The notes: a model not told the origin generated them from the sequence alone. A stretch of DNA of 64,000 bases from Clostridiaceae bacterium (GCA_902363735.1 CABJBA010000012.1:62001-126000), one strand, 5' to 3'; shown: positions 16,455-25,840, numbered from the stretch's first letter. Numbers and translations: made by a program.

Positions 16455-19400
16455 TTAGTCATTACCATATAAAGCAACCAACTTCTGAAGATGGTCAAAT
16501 TTTTCCTTGGCATCCTTCTCGTTCTGAGCAAACAGTTCAGCAGCTCTCTCTGGATTCTTCATAGCCAGGGAAGCGTAACGAACCTCACCCTTTAAGAATT
16601 CCTGATAGCCTTCCAGCTTAGGAGCTTTGCTGTCTAAAGAGAACTTCTTCTCAGCAGCAGGATTGAAACGGAAGTTATTCCAGTAACCGCACTCAACAGC
16701 CAGTTTCTCTTCTGTCTGAGCCTTGGACATACCCTTCTTGATACCATGGCTGATACATGGAGCATAAGCAATGATCAAAGATGGGCCTGGATAAGCCTCT
16801 GCCTCAGCAATTGCCTTAACAGTCTGTGCATAGTCAGCACCCATAGCAATCTGTGCCACATACACATAACCATAACTCATAGCAATTCCTGCCAGATCCT
16901 TCTTCTTGGTATCCTTACCGCCAGCAGCAAACTGTGCAACAGCACCTGTCTTGGTAGCCTTGGAAGACTGTCCTCCGGTGTTGGAGTAAATCTCTGTATC
17001 AAATACCATAATGTTGATATCTCTGCCGCTTGCAAGAACATGGTCAAGACCACCGAAGCCGATGTCATATGCCCAGCCGTCACCGCCGAAGATCCACTGA
17101 GACTTCTTAGCCAGGAAATCTTTGTCCTTTACAATAGACTGACAGGTATCGCAGTCAGCACCTTCTAATGCTGCAACCAGCTTGTCTGTTGCAGAACCAT
17201 TATCTGCACCGATACTGAAGGTATCTAAATACTCTTTGCAGGCAGCCTTTACTTCTTCAGTAGCCTGATCAGAGTTCATAACTTCCTCAACCTTAGCCTT
17301 TAAGCCGCCTCTTAAAGAGGTCTGAGCCAGAAGCATACCGTAACCAAACTCAGCATTGTCTTCAAATAAGGAGTTGGACCATGCAGGACCCTGTCCCTTT
17401 GCATTTACGGTGTAAGGTGTGGATGGTGAGGAGTTGCCCCAGATGGAGGAACAGCCTGTCGCATTTGCGATATACATTCTGTCACCAAATAACTGGGTAA
17501 CCAACTTTGCGTAAGGGGTCTCGCCGCAGCCTGCACATGCACCTGAGAACTCAAGAAGAGGCTTCTTGAACTGGCTTCCCTTAACACTTGACTCTTTGAA
17601 TTTATCAACAACTTCCTGTTTGATCGGCAGTGTCTGACCAAAATCAAATTCTTTCTGCTTTGTAGGAGCGTTAGCTTCCATATCGACCATAACAAGAGCT
17701 TTCTCGCCCTTCTTTCCAGGACAAACGTTCGCACAGGAACCGCAGCCTGTACAGTCAAAGCCTGATACAGTGATGCTGAACTGATATCCTGGCATACCTG
17801 TCATAGCAAGTGTCTGCATTCCTTCCGGCTTTGCTGCTACTTCTTCTTCAGTCATAGCTACAGGACGGATAACTGCATGAGGACATACATAGGAACAGAA
17901 ATTACACTGGATACAGTTATCAGGATTCCAACCAGGAATGGTAACTGCAATACCGCGCTTCTCGTATGCAGCGGAACCAGATGGTGTGGAGCCGTCAACA
18001 TAATCGCTGAATGCAGATACAGGAAGTGAATCACCCTGCTGAGCGCTTATCTTTGTCTGAACGTTGTTGACAAAGTTCACTACATCGCTTCTGCCGCCGC
18101 TAACCATCATATAATCCAGACCTTCGTCTTCACAGTTCTTCCAGCTTTCCGGAACCTCAATCTTAACGATGTTCTTTGCGCCTGCGTCAATAGCAGCCCA
18201 GTTCTTCTTAACAATTTCTTCACCCTTACGTCCGTAGGTTGCCTGAGCAGCAGCCTTCATCAGTTCGTTTGCCTTTTCAGCAGGAATGATTCCGGTAAGC
18301 TCAAAGAATGCAGACTGAAGGATGGTGTTGATACGGGTAGCACCCATGCCTGTCTCAATACCGATCTTTACACCATCAATGGTGTAGAATCTGATATTGT
18401 GATCAGCAATATACTTCTTAACCTGTCCTGGAAGATGCTTTTCAAGGCTGGCTGCATCCCATGGGCAGTTAAGAAGGAAGACTCCGCCGTCAACCAGTTC
18501 CTGAACCATATCGTATTTACGGATATAAGCAGGGTTGTGGCAAGCTACAAAGTTAGCCCGGCGAATCAGGTAAGTGGACTTAATCGGCTTATGTCCGAAA
18601 CGAAGATGAGACATCGTAATACCGCCGGACTTCTTGGAGTCATAGTCAAAGTAAGCCTGAGCGTACATATCTGTGTTGTCACCGATGATCTTGATGGAGT
18701 TCTTGTTAGCACCTACGGTACCGTCTGCACCAAGTCCCCAGAACTTACAGTTTGTGGTTCCTTCAGGAGTAGTAACGATAGGATCTCCTGCATCAAGGGA
18801 AAGATGGGTTACATCATCCACAATACCGATGGTAAATGGAGATTTCTCTTCGTTTTTGTAAACTGACACGATCTGAGCAGGTGTGGTATCCTTAGATCCT
18901 AAGCCGTAACGTCCGGTTAAGATTTTCACCTGATCAAACTTGGTTCCTCTGAGAGCAGCAACTACATCCAGGTATAAAGGCTCGCCTAAGGAACCTGGCT
19001 CCTTTGTTCTGTCCAATACGGAAATGGTTTTAACTGTATCAGGAATCGCATCAATAAGAGCTTGGGCACTGAAAGGTCTGTAAAGACGAACCTTAACAAC
19101 ACCTACCTTCTGGCCTGCTGCAGTTAAATAATCGATAGTTTCATCAATAGCTTCATTGACAGAACCCATGGAAATAATCACATGGTTTGCATCAGCAGCT
19201 CCGTAATAGTTAAACAGCTTATAGTCAGTACCGATCTTTGCATTTACCTTGTCCATGTATTTCTGAACAATTGCCGGCAGAGCATCATAATAAGGGTTGC
19301 ATGCTTCTCTTGCCTGGAAGAAGATATCCGGGTTCTGAGCAGAACCTCTCTGACATGGATGGTTTGGATTTAAAGCATGGCGGCGGAATGCATCTACAGC

Positions 19401-19994
19401 GTCCATATTTACCATCTCTTTTAAATCCTCATAATCCCATGATTCAATCTTCTGGATCTCATGAGATGTACGGAAACCATCAAAGAAGTTAATAAAAGGT
19501 ACTTTTCCATCCAATGCTGCCATATGAGCAACCGGAGTCAAGTCCATAACTTCCTGTACGCTGGATTCGCAAAGCATGGCACAGCCGGTCTGGCGGCATG
19601 CATATACGTCAGAATGGTCACCAAAGATAGACAACGCATGGCTGGCAATGGCACGGGCGGATACGTTGATTACAGCTGGAAGCTGCTCGCCTGCGATCTT
19701 ATAAAGGTTTGGGATCATAAGTAACAGACCCTGAGAAGCGGTATAGGTGGTGGTCAGCGCACCAGCTGATAAGGACCCGTGTACTGCACCTGCTGCACCT
19801 GCCTCAGACTGCATTTCTGTAATTTGTACCGTCTGTCCAAAAATATTAGTTCTTCCATCTGTTGCCCACTCATCTGAGGCTTCTGCCATAGGTGAAGATG
19901 GGGTGATCGGATAAATAGCCGCTACATCAGTATATGCGTAAGACGCATGTGCTGCTGCATGGTTACCATCCATGGTTTTCATTTTTCTTGCCAT
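16455..19994 (-). CDS. nifJ: Pyruvate:ferredoxin (flavodoxin) oxidoreductase
   Basis: A 1179-residue single-chain enzyme, the normal length of PFOR. It converts pyruvate and CoA to acetyl-CoA, CO2 and reduced ferredoxin, the central energy reaction in fermentative Clostridia. Order of domains: pyruvate/CoA-binding N-terminal domains (start MKTMDGNHAAAHASYAY to about 560), two [4Fe-4S] ferredoxin motifs (CIQCNFCSYVC near 683 and CTGCGSCANVCP near 746), the proximal-cluster region GACAGCGETPY near 815, and the thiamine-diphosphate site GDGWAYDIGFGG near 970. AGGAGGAAATCAAG precedes the ATG. It is monocistronic and ends in a strong terminator. Confidence 0.97.
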   Translation of the reverse strand: MARKMKTMDGNHAAAHASYAYTDVAAIYPITPSSPMAEASDEWATDGRTNIFGQTVQITEMQSEAGAAGAVHGSLSAGALTTTYTASQGLLLMIPNLYKIAGEQLPAVINVSARAIASHALSIFGDHSDVYACRQTGCAMLCESSVQEVMDLTPVAHMAALDGKVPFINFFDGFRTSHEIQKIESWDYEDLKEMVNMDAVDAFRRHALNPNHPCQRGSAQNPDIFFQAREACNPYYDALPAIVQKYMDKVNAKIGTDYKLFNYYGAADANHVIISMGSVNEAIDETIDYLTAAGQKVGVVKVRLYRPFSAQALIDAIPDTVKTISVLDRTKEPGSLGEPLYLDVVAALRGTKFDQVKILTGRYGLGSKDTTPAQIVSVYKNEEKSPFTIGIVDDVTHLSLDAGDPIVTTPEGTTNCKFWGLGADGTVGANKNSIKIIGDNTDMYAQAYFDYDSKKSGGITMSHLRFGHKPIKSTYLIRRANFVACHNPAYIRKYDMVQELVDGGVFLLNCPWDAASLEKHLPGQVKKYIADHNIRFYTIDGVKIGIETGMGATRINTILQSAFFELTGIIPAEKANELMKAAAQATYGRKGEEIVKKNWAAIDAGAKNIVKIEVPESWKNCEDEGLDYMMVSGGRSDVVNFVNNVQTKISAQQGDSLPVSAFSDYVDGSTPSGSAAYEKRGIAVTIPGWNPDNCIQCNFCSYVCPHAVIRPVAMTEEEVAAKPEGMQTLAMTGMPGYQFSITVSGFDCTGCGSCANVCPGKKGEKALVMVDMEANAPTKQKEFDFGQTLPIKQEVVDKFKESSVKGSQFKKPLLEFSGACAGCGETPYAKLVTQLFGDRMYIANATGCSSIWGNSSPSTPYTVNAKGQGPAWSNSLFEDNAEFGYGMLLAQTSLRGGLKAKVEEVMNSDQATEEVKAACKEYLDTFSIGADNGSATDKLVAALEGADCDTCQSIVKDKDFLAKKSQWIFGGDGWAYDIGFGGLDHVLASGRDINIMVFDTEIYSNTGGQSSKATKTGAVAQFAAGGKDTKKKDLAGIAMSYGYVYVAQIAMGADYAQTVKAIAEAEAYPGPSLIIAYAPCISHGIKKGMSKAQTEEKLAVECGYWNNFRFNPAAEKKFSLDSKAPKLEGYQEFLKGEVRYASLAMKNPERAAELFAQNEKDAKEKFDHLQKLVALYGND

Positions 19995-20065
19995 TCTTGA
20001 TTTCCTCCTGCAAATGTGAATAATGTATCAATTAGTTTTCCCATTAGGGAACGTGACCTGAGATT

Positions 20066-20093
20066 ATTATAACAATTATTTAACAAAAAGCAA
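20066..20093 (-). promoter_or_regulatory. Candidate nifJ promoter
   Basis: Minus strand TTGCTT (20093-20088), 16-base spacer, TATAAT (20071-20066). The spacer contains TTGTTA twice as direct repeats. The leader to the ATG is about 65 bases. Confidence 0.5.
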
Positions 20094-20138
20094 ATAATAA
20101 AACTGGAAAATTAAGTATTATTTTCAAAACAATCGATT

Positions 20139-20174
20139 AAAAACAGGATCGGAGTCAATATTTGTCCGATCCTG
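20139..20174 (-). terminator. Terminator of the VanW gene
   Basis: CAGGATCGGA (20144-20153) and TCCGATCCTG (20165-20174) pair perfectly; five T follow on the minus strand. Confidence 0.85.
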
Positions 20175-20196
20175 TCCGATTTCACCTTATAAATGG

Positions 20197-21906
20197 CTAA
20201 AATGGGTTAGGCTGGATGATGGACGCCCCGCCCTCTTCTCCCGGTCCTTCCGGTACAGGAGAAGTTGTCCCCTGAGAGCCCTGATCCGGCTTTTCCGTCT
20301 CTTTGGGAGGAGTTGTAATGCCGCCTGTGGTCTCATTATTTCCAGGTCCCGGAGCCTGTGTCTCTGGCGGGGGATTTTCACCGCTGCTTTCAGAAGCACC
20401 TTCTGACTCGCTGGTAGCCGGTATTACCACACCAGACGTATTCCGTTTAATGGTAGCAGCTTTTCCCCGGTAAGTGCTGTTATGGAAGAATTCGTCGCTT
20501 ACCACAGCACCAGCCTTTTTGGTAACCAGATTGGTCACCCAACGGCTTCCCTTTGTTTCGGCTTTCTCTATCTTCTCCACACCAGCCTCTAAGGTTTGGT
20601 CCTCTTCGTAAACCGGTGCCGGAGCATCCAGCTCACCTGTCTTTTTTGAAGACATGGATAGAGTAACTCCATCCTCCAGAATAGGAATTCCCACAATGGA
20701 TATCTTCAGCTTCCTGTCTGCAAAACTGCTTCTGATGGCAATTGCACTGGAAGAGTTATTGACAAATTTCATATCAGGTCCGCCAAAGCTTACCATGGCA
20801 TCCTCTCCAGGCGTCACATAGGAAGGCTCATAGCTGTGGGCATGGCGTTCTGTTGTGGTCAGACCTGCAAATACTACTGCATTATACAGGGTGGATGAAA
20901 CCTGACATACACCGCCACCCGGCTCTTCAACCAAAACACCGTTTAAATATGCACCGGCAGGACGGTAGCCCTTTGCCGGAGAACGCTCTCCAGTTGCATT
21001 ATTAAAGGAAAATGTCTCTCCCGGCTGGAGAATCATTCCGTTTAAGGCATTGGAAGCCAGTTCAATGTTCTTGTTCCTGGCCTGGTTTGCTGTTGTGGTT
21101 GTGTTGTAAGTTCCGATTACCTTATACATCTCCTTGGCCTGGGCTTCACTGATCTTAGGAGCCGCTTCATTGGCAGAAGCCGGAATTACAGCGGTCAAAT
21201 TCTTCGACTTAAGCTGGGCCTGAATATCAGCAGTCAGCTTGTCCTGGTCAATAACCACTCCGTTTTTCTCTCCTGAGTAGACAAAGGATCCGTTTTCCTT
21301 ATCAAAGCCTGAGATAGAACCATTTTTCGGACTCACATCCCACTTGGCTGCAATGGCCTGCACTTCGATCTGAACCGCTTCTTCCAACCCTGTCATATCA
21401 AGGGTATAGCTTTCCTTTGCCTCCCCTGTATAAATCTCTTCAAGAAGGCTATTAACCTTGCTGTCCAGAAGATTTTTCAGTTCGTATTCTTCTTCCTTGT
21501 AGGTGACCTTCATCGCCCACTGGTATTGCTTTTCAATGGCCGCCCGGGCTTCTTCCCTGGACATTCCCGTAATGGAAATCCCATCTACCGTAACCTCTTT
21601 CTGCAACTCTGTTTCCAAAGTAGCAGATGTTCCTGCCGACCCCTCTTTGACCTTTTTTGCCTCCAGATACTTTGAGGTGGCCATAACAAAGACTATGGCG
21701 GACGCAGCAAAAAGAAGTATCCTCACCACTCTGGTAATATTGTATTCAGGACCTCTTTTTCTCTTTCTTCTTCTGTTGGGCTGAGACCCACTGCTCCGGT
21801 AGGACTGCCCCTGTCGCCGGCTTGTCCCTGACTGACTCCTTGAGCCTGATGTCCGGGAGGAGGAGGTTCTTACTGCGCTTTTTTGTCTGTCATTCACTTG
21901 ACTCAT
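20197..21906 (-). CDS. VanW family protein with peptidoglycan-binding-like domain
   Basis: A 569-residue envelope protein. Residues 1-58 are cytoplasmic, Ser/Arg-rich and basic (RRRKRKR); a single transmembrane helix spans about 59-78. A PG_binding_4-like region (about 100-260) and the VanW domain follow (LQPGETFSFNNATGERSPAKGY, EPGGGVCQVSSTLYNA, about 285-410). The C-terminal 90 residues are a Pro/Gly/Glu-rich tail, probably a wall-spanning linker. VanW proteins occur with glycopeptide resistance clusters but most, as here, stand alone with unknown function. Confidence 0.88.
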   Translation of the reverse strand: MSQVNDRQKSAVRTSSSRTSGSRSQSGTSRRQGQSYRSSGSQPNRRRKRKRGPEYNITRVVRILLFAASAIVFVMATSKYLEAKKVKEGSAGTSATLETELQKEVTVDGISITGMSREEARAAIEKQYQWAMKVTYKEEEYELKNLLDSKVNSLLEEIYTGEAKESYTLDMTGLEEAVQIEVQAIAAKWDVSPKNGSISGFDKENGSFVYSGEKNGVVIDQDKLTADIQAQLKSKNLTAVIPASANEAAPKISEAQAKEMYKVIGTYNTTTTANQARNKNIELASNALNGMILQPGETFSFNNATGERSPAKGYRPAGAYLNGVLVEEPGGGVCQVSSTLYNAVVFAGLTTTERHAHSYEPSYVTPGEDAMVSFGGPDMKFVNNSSSAIAIRSSFADRKLKISIVGIPILEDGVTLSMSSKKTGELDAPAPVYEEDQTLEAGVEKIEKAETKGSRWVTNLVTKKAGAVVSDEFFHNSTYRGKAATIKRNTSGVVIPATSESEGASESSGENPPPETQAPGPGNNETTGGITTPPKETEKPDQGSQGTTSPVPEGPGEEGGASIIQPNPF

Positions 21907-22024
21907 CTATCTTCACCTTTTTACATGATTATGTGGTATTACATGAAGTAGTATACCATATTTTGTGGAAAATTCCATTACGATTTTATGAATTTTTAAA
22001 TCTCCGCCTTTGGTTACTCTAAAT

Positions 22025-22053
22025 TTTACAAAATGTTTAAAATATGTTACTAT
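22025..22053 (+). promoter_or_regulatory. Promoter of the PHP phosphoesterase gene
   Basis: TTTACA (22025-22030), 17-base spacer, TACTAT (22048-22053), then ACAGGAGG about 7 bases before the ATG at 22122. Confidence 0.55.
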
Positions 22054-22121
22054 GTTATTATTAAAGCATTTCACAAATAAGTCTGCGGACTTATTTAACA
22101 CTTTTTCTACAGGAGGTTTTT

Positions 22122-22976
22122 ATGAAATTCATCGATCTGCACGTTCATTCAAATGCTTCAGACGGCACTTATACGCCCTCCCAGGTAGTGGCTATGGCTG
22201 TGGAAAAAGGACTTTCGGCTATGGCCTTGACTGACCATGACACCATTGCCGGTATCCCTGAGGCCCAGGCTGCCGCTGCCGGGCTCCCTATTGAAATCAT
22301 TCCGGGAATTGAGATTTCCTGTGTATATCACGGAAAAGAAATCCACATTCTGGGACTATACGTCAATCCTGCCGATCAGGAGTTTTGCGCAGCAACGGAA
22401 GGCTTAAGGAGTATCCGGGATAAGCGCAACGAAACCATGATGCTCCGTTTTCAGGAGGCAGGTATGGACTTAACCCTGGAGGAAATTCTGAAAAAAAATC
22501 CCGGAACAGTCATAACCAGAGCTCATATAGCACGGCTCCTCATGGAAAAGGGCTACGTCAAAACCATGGATCAGGCTTTTCGCAAGTACTTGGACTACGG
22601 CGGACCATACTGTCCTCCCAAGGAAGAGATCACGCCGGAATACGCTATGAAAATCCTCACCGACTCCAAGGCTTCTCCTGTCCTGGCCCACCCGTATCAA
22701 TACAAACTGGGGGATCGGAAAACGGAAGAACTGGTTTCCTGTCTGTCCTCCCTGGGTCTTCACGGCTTAGAGGTCTACCACTCATCCAACAATCAGTACG
22801 AAAGTGGAAAGTTAAAGAAGCTTGCCCTTCGGTACAGTCTATTTCCCACCGGGGGCTCAGATTTTCACGGAGAGAATAAGTCCGATATCTCCATCGGAAT
22901 AGGACGGGGAGGCCTGCGCATCACCTCATTGCTTCTTGACGACATCAAAAGGGCCCGCCAGGAAAAAGGGCTTTAA
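22122..22976 (+). CDS. PHP domain phosphoesterase (YciV/TrpH-like)
   Basis: A 284-residue cytoplasmic enzyme. The metal-binding motifs of the PHP family are visible: DLHVHSNASDGTYTP (5-19), ALTDHDTIAG (35-44), PGIEISC (64-70), a central AHP (VLAHPYQY) and GSDFHG near the C-terminus. Close relatives (E. coli YciV/RNase AM) hydrolyse 3',5'-nucleotide bisphosphates or trim RNA 5' ends. It is convergent with hemB, whose stop codon follows directly (22977). Confidence 0.85.
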   Translation: MKFIDLHVHSNASDGTYTPSQVVAMAVEKGLSAMALTDHDTIAGIPEAQAAAAGLPIEIIPGIEISCVYHGKEIHILGLYVNPADQEFCAATEGLRSIRDKRNETMMLRFQEAGMDLTLEEILKKNPGTVITRAHIARLLMEKGYVKTMDQAFRKYLDYGGPYCPPKEEITPEYAMKILTDSKASPVLAHPYQYKLGDRKTEELVSCLSSLGLHGLEVYHSSNNQYESGKLKKLALRYSLFPTGGSDFHGENKSDISIGIGRGGLRITSLLLDDIKRARQEKGL

Positions 22977-23960
22977 TCAGCCGATTTTCCCCTGCTCGAT
23001 GCACCGGGCAAGCTCCATGGCATAATAGGTGATAAGAATATCTGCACCGGCCCGGTATATGCTTACTGCAGATTCACACATAATTTTCTCTTCATCAACA
23101 TAGCCGGCTTTTGCGGCTGCTTTTATCATGGCGTATTCTCCGCTGACACTGTATGCTGCCACCGGAAGATCATGGCGGTCAGCCACCTCTCTGATAATGT
23201 CCAGATAGGAAAGAGCCGGCTTTACCATTACGATGTCAGCTCCCTCCTCTGTATCCAGCTTTACTTCCTTTAACGCCTCTCTCCGGTTGTGGCAATCCAT
23301 CTGATAGCTTTTCCGATCCCCGAAAGCAGGAGCAGATCCGGCCGCCTCCCGGAAGGGTCCGTAAAAGGCAGAGGCATACTTAGCTGAATAAGCCATAATA
23401 GGCACTGTCTCAAACCCGGCCTCGTCAAGAGCCTTCCTCATGGCGCCGATCCTTCCATCCATCATATCAGATGGAGCTACCATATTGGCACCTGCTCTCA
23501 CATGGGATAATGCAATCCGGTTTAAATATTCCAGAGTCTTATCATTGTCTACATACTCCCCAGCCAGAATTCCGCAGTGTCCATGAGAGGTGTACTCGCA
23601 CATGCATACATCAGTAATTACGTATACAGAAGGATAATGTTCCCTGATATAGCGGACTGCCCGCTGAATAATCCCATTTTCATCGTAAGACTGGCTGCCG
23701 CAGCTGTCCTTATGGGCTGGAATCCCAAACAAAAGAACCTTTTCTATACCGGCCTCCAAGAGCTGATCCATAATGAGGTTAAGCCTGTCCACACTATATC
23801 GGTACTGGCCTTCCATTGATGGGATTTCTTCCACAATCCCCTCTCCATCTATTGCAAACAGAGGATAGATCAGAGAATCCCTGGAAATCCTTGTTTCCCG
23901 AACCATTTTCCTCAAAGAATCCGTGGTTCGCAGCCTTCTGGGCCTGTTTAATAAATTCAT
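22977..23960 (-). CDS. hemB: Porphobilinogen synthase (delta-aminolevulinate dehydratase)
   Basis: A 327-residue enzyme that condenses two 5-aminolevulinate molecules into porphobilinogen, the first common step of haem, sirohaem and corrin synthesis. The Schiff-base lysines are K194 (YSAKYAS) and K247 (MVKPALSYLD). The zinc-site cysteines of the Zn-type enzyme are present (C119, C121, C129 in DVCMCEYTSHGHC). The ATG at 23960 is preferred because GGAGGG lies about 8 bases upstream; an in-frame codon at 23999 lacks a site. No other tetrapyrrole gene is in the window. Confidence 0.95.
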   Translation of the reverse strand: MNLLNRPRRLRTTDSLRKMVRETRISRDSLIYPLFAIDGEGIVEEIPSMEGQYRYSVDRLNLIMDQLLEAGIEKVLLFGIPAHKDSCGSQSYDENGIIQRAVRYIREHYPSVYVITDVCMCEYTSHGHCGILAGEYVDNDKTLEYLNRIALSHVRAGANMVAPSDMMDGRIGAMRKALDEAGFETVPIMAYSAKYASAFYGPFREAAGSAPAFGDRKSYQMDCHNRREALKEVKLDTEEGADIVMVKPALSYLDIIREVADRHDLPVAAYSVSGEYAMIKAAAKAGYVDEEKIMCESAVSIYRAGADILITYYAMELARCIEQGKIG

Positions 23961-23990
23961 GTCCAAATCCCTCCTTTTTATTCCTGTCCT

Positions 23991-24018
23991 ATTATACACC
24001 CTCTTTAATAAGATTCAA
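23991..24018 (-). promoter_or_regulatory. Promoter of hemB
   Basis: Minus strand TTGAAT (24018-24013), 16-base spacer, TATAAT (23996-23991). It lies back to back with the promoter of the divergent small gene. Confidence 0.65.
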
Positions 24019-24025
24019 GTAGTTC

Positions 24026-24054
24026 TTGCGGCATAGAAAAATATTGCTTATAAT
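24026..24054 (+). promoter_or_regulatory. Promoter of the small acidic protein gene
   Basis: TTGCGG (24026-24031), 17-base spacer, TATAAT (24049-24054). Confidence 0.65.
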
Positions 24055-24094
24055 AGTACCTGTATTTAATCAATCAGAAACGAGGTGTTGCTTT

Positions 24095-24349
24095 ATGGAA
24101 GAAATTTACCAGGCTATTGAAGAAACAATCCGGGCCGCAGGATATGAAGGTTCGGTAAAAGGAGAAACTATTTACGACGAAATCTGTGATGAAATTGAGG
24201 ACAAAGAACCTGGCGTTTATGTGTTTATGTCTAAGAAGACAGACGACACCTTCTTTGAATATAAAATCCAGATTTTTGAAGACCAGTTTAACTTAAGTTC
24301 CATTGACATTCACACCCCGGACCAGATCTTCCACGCAGATTTTGATTAA
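24095..24349 (+). CDS. Small acidic protein of unknown function
   Basis: An 84-residue, strongly acidic soluble protein (IYDEICDEIEDKEPG, DQFNLSSIDIHTPDQIFHADFD). The ATG at 24095 follows GAGGTG at a good distance; upstream codons of the same frame (from 24026) overlap the promoter and are not coding. Not recognised as a known family. It is divergent from hemB and the two promoters are only 7 bases apart. Confidence 0.7.
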   Translation: MEEIYQAIEETIRAAGYEGSVKGETIYDEICDEIEDKEPGVYVFMSKKTDDTFFEYKIQIFEDQFNLSSIDIHTPDQIFHADFD

Positions 24350-24363
24350 CAATTCCGCAGTTT

Positions 24364-24388
24364 AAAAAAGTTGGTGGTATTTCACCAA
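24364..24388 (-). terminator. Terminator of the P1 peptidase gene
   Basis: TTGGTG (24371-24376) and CACCAA (24383-24388) pair; six T follow on the minus strand (24369-24364). Confidence 0.6.
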
Positions 24389-24389
24389 A

Positions 24390-25439
24390 TTATGAATGGC
24401 TCTGCAGCTTAGAAAGCCACAAGTCCGTCAGGGAATGCTTCACCTTCCCGCTGTATCCCGTCACGGTTTTTGCCATGGCAAGAGAATTGAGAACTGCTTC
24501 CTCCGTGGCCTCTGCCGCAGCCCGAAAGGCTGTTTCCAGAGCGCTTTCCTTAAGCACCCGGAGAGTCAGCAGTTCTTTTTCCATTTTCTCCGGTATCCGG
24601 TTTGCAGTGGTAAAACCGATGACAATATCCCCACTTCCATGGCCCATAAAGGAACCTGTCCTGGAAAGTCCCACTCCGGCCCGCTTTAAAATCCGCTTTA
24701 ACTGGCGGTCAGAAACCGGCAGGTCTGTTGCCACGATGATCATAATGGAACCTCTGTCAAGGACTGCGGGCTCGGTGAGGGAGACAATTTCTTTTCCCAC
24801 CGGCATGCCGTTGATCATGAGATTTTCCGTACTTCCGAAATTGGACTGGACCAGCACTCCAAGGGTATACGTTTCTCCCCCGATTTCAAATGTTCTGGAA
24901 GCAGAGCCAATTCCTCCCTTTAGGCCGAAGCAGACCGTTCCGCATCCCGCTCCTACTGCTCCTTCTTCAAAATCCTCTTCTGCTGCCTTTACCGCTCTTT
25001 TTACTTCCTTTGTTCCTACCGGTCTGTCAATGATTTTATTTAAAACAGAATCATTACACTCTCCCACAACGGGATTTACGGAGGTAACTGCTGCTCCTTC
25101 TCTGGTACACTGTTCCAGAATCAGATCCACAAGAGCATCGTGAACCTTTCCTACATTTAAGGTATTGGTCAAAGCAATGGGCGTTTCCAAGGTTCCCAGT
25201 TCTTCAATCTGAACCAGCCCCTGACTTTTTCCAAAGCCGTTGTGAACATAGGCAGCTGCCGTCAGCTTTGTCATAAAAGGGTTGTCCCTGCATGGCAAAA
25301 TCACAGTTACTCCTGTTTTGTAATGTTCCGTGTCCAGAGTCTCATGACCCACCAAAACACCTTTTACGTCAGTAATTTTATTGAGAGGCCCCGGAGCCAT
25401 ATTTCCTATCTTAATGCCGTATTCCCGAATTCTTTTCAT
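24390..25439 (-). CDS. P1 family (DmpA-type) aminopeptidase
   Basis: A 349-residue member of the DmpA/BapA family, N-terminal-nucleophile hydrolases that self-cleave into two chains and release N-terminal amino acids, including D- or beta-amino acids in some members. ITDVKGVLVGHET (22-34), GAVGAGCGTVCFGLKGGIG (160-178) and VLVQSNFG (195-202) are conserved; the expected autocleavage is G230/S231 in RGSIMIIVATDLP. No signal peptide is seen, so it is cytoplasmic. Likely monocistronic. Confidence 0.85.
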   Translation of the reverse strand: MKRIREYGIKIGNMAPGPLNKITDVKGVLVGHETLDTEHYKTGVTVILPCRDNPFMTKLTAAAYVHNGFGKSQGLVQIEELGTLETPIALTNTLNVGKVHDALVDLILEQCTREGAAVTSVNPVVGECNDSVLNKIIDRPVGTKEVKRAVKAAEEDFEEGAVGAGCGTVCFGLKGGIGSASRTFEIGGETYTLGVLVQSNFGSTENLMINGMPVGKEIVSLTEPAVLDRGSIMIIVATDLPVSDRQLKRILKRAGVGLSRTGSFMGHGSGDIVIGFTTANRIPEKMEKELLTLRVLKESALETAFRAAAEATEEAVLNSLAMAKTVTGYSGKVKHSLTDLWLSKLQSHS

Positions 25440-25468
25440 GATGTTACCCTTTCTTTTTCTTTTTGATG

Positions 25469-25497
25469 TTGTAGGTCAGACCAAACCTTGATATAAT
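25469..25497 (+). promoter_or_regulatory. Promoter of the HPr-like gene
   Basis: TTGTAG (25469-25474), 17-base spacer, TATAAT (25492-25497); AAAGGAGG precedes the ATG. Confidence 0.55.
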
Positions 25498-25550
25498 GAA
25501 AATGTATAATATAACAGTTTTTACCGTTTTTCCAAAAGGAGGATATTGAT

Positions 25551-25787
25551 ATGAAGGTTCAAAACATTACAGATGTAGAGAAGTTCTTTAAAGTCATTGA
25601 GCAGTGCAAAGGGACCGTTGAACTGGTTTCCACCGAAGGAGACCGTATTAACTTAAAGTCCAAACTGAGCCAGTACCTTTCCATGGCAACCATTTTCTCC
25701 AACGGTATCATCAATGAGCTGGAATTGGTTGCTCATGAACCAGAAGACATGGAACGTTTGATCAAGTACATGTATCAGGGTGAATAA
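25551..25787 (+). CDS. HPr-like protein lacking the phosphorylation histidine
   Basis: A 78-residue protein whose order of elements matches an HPr fold: helix (VEKFFKVIEQC), strands (TVELVSTEGDRINLKS), short helix (KLSQYLSMATI), strand (NELELVAH) and C-terminal helix (EDMERLIKYMY). The NLKSKLSQYLSMA segment corresponds to the conserved NAKS..GVMSLG of HPr. No N-terminal segment with the active-site His is present, so it cannot be a normal phosphocarrier. Monocistronic, with promoter and terminator. Confidence 0.7.
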   Translation: MKVQNITDVEKFFKVIEQCKGTVELVSTEGDRINLKSKLSQYLSMATIFSNGIINELELVAHEPEDMERLIKYMYQGE

Positions 25788-25795
25788 TGGCAAAG

Positions 25796-25834
25796 AGGAC
25801 ATTCTGAATCAGCAGTCTGATTTCAGAATGTCCT
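25796..25834. terminator. Bidirectional terminator
   Basis: AGGACATTCTGA (25796-25807) and TCAGAATGTCCT (25823-25834) pair between the convergent HPr-like and AI-2E-type genes. Confidence 0.8.
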
Positions 25835-25840
25835 TTGTAT

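Noticed and set aside
18399..18866. Open frame on the plus strand inside nifJ
   Set aside because: It is antisense to an intact, highly conserved enzyme, has no ribosome binding site and an unprotein-like composition.
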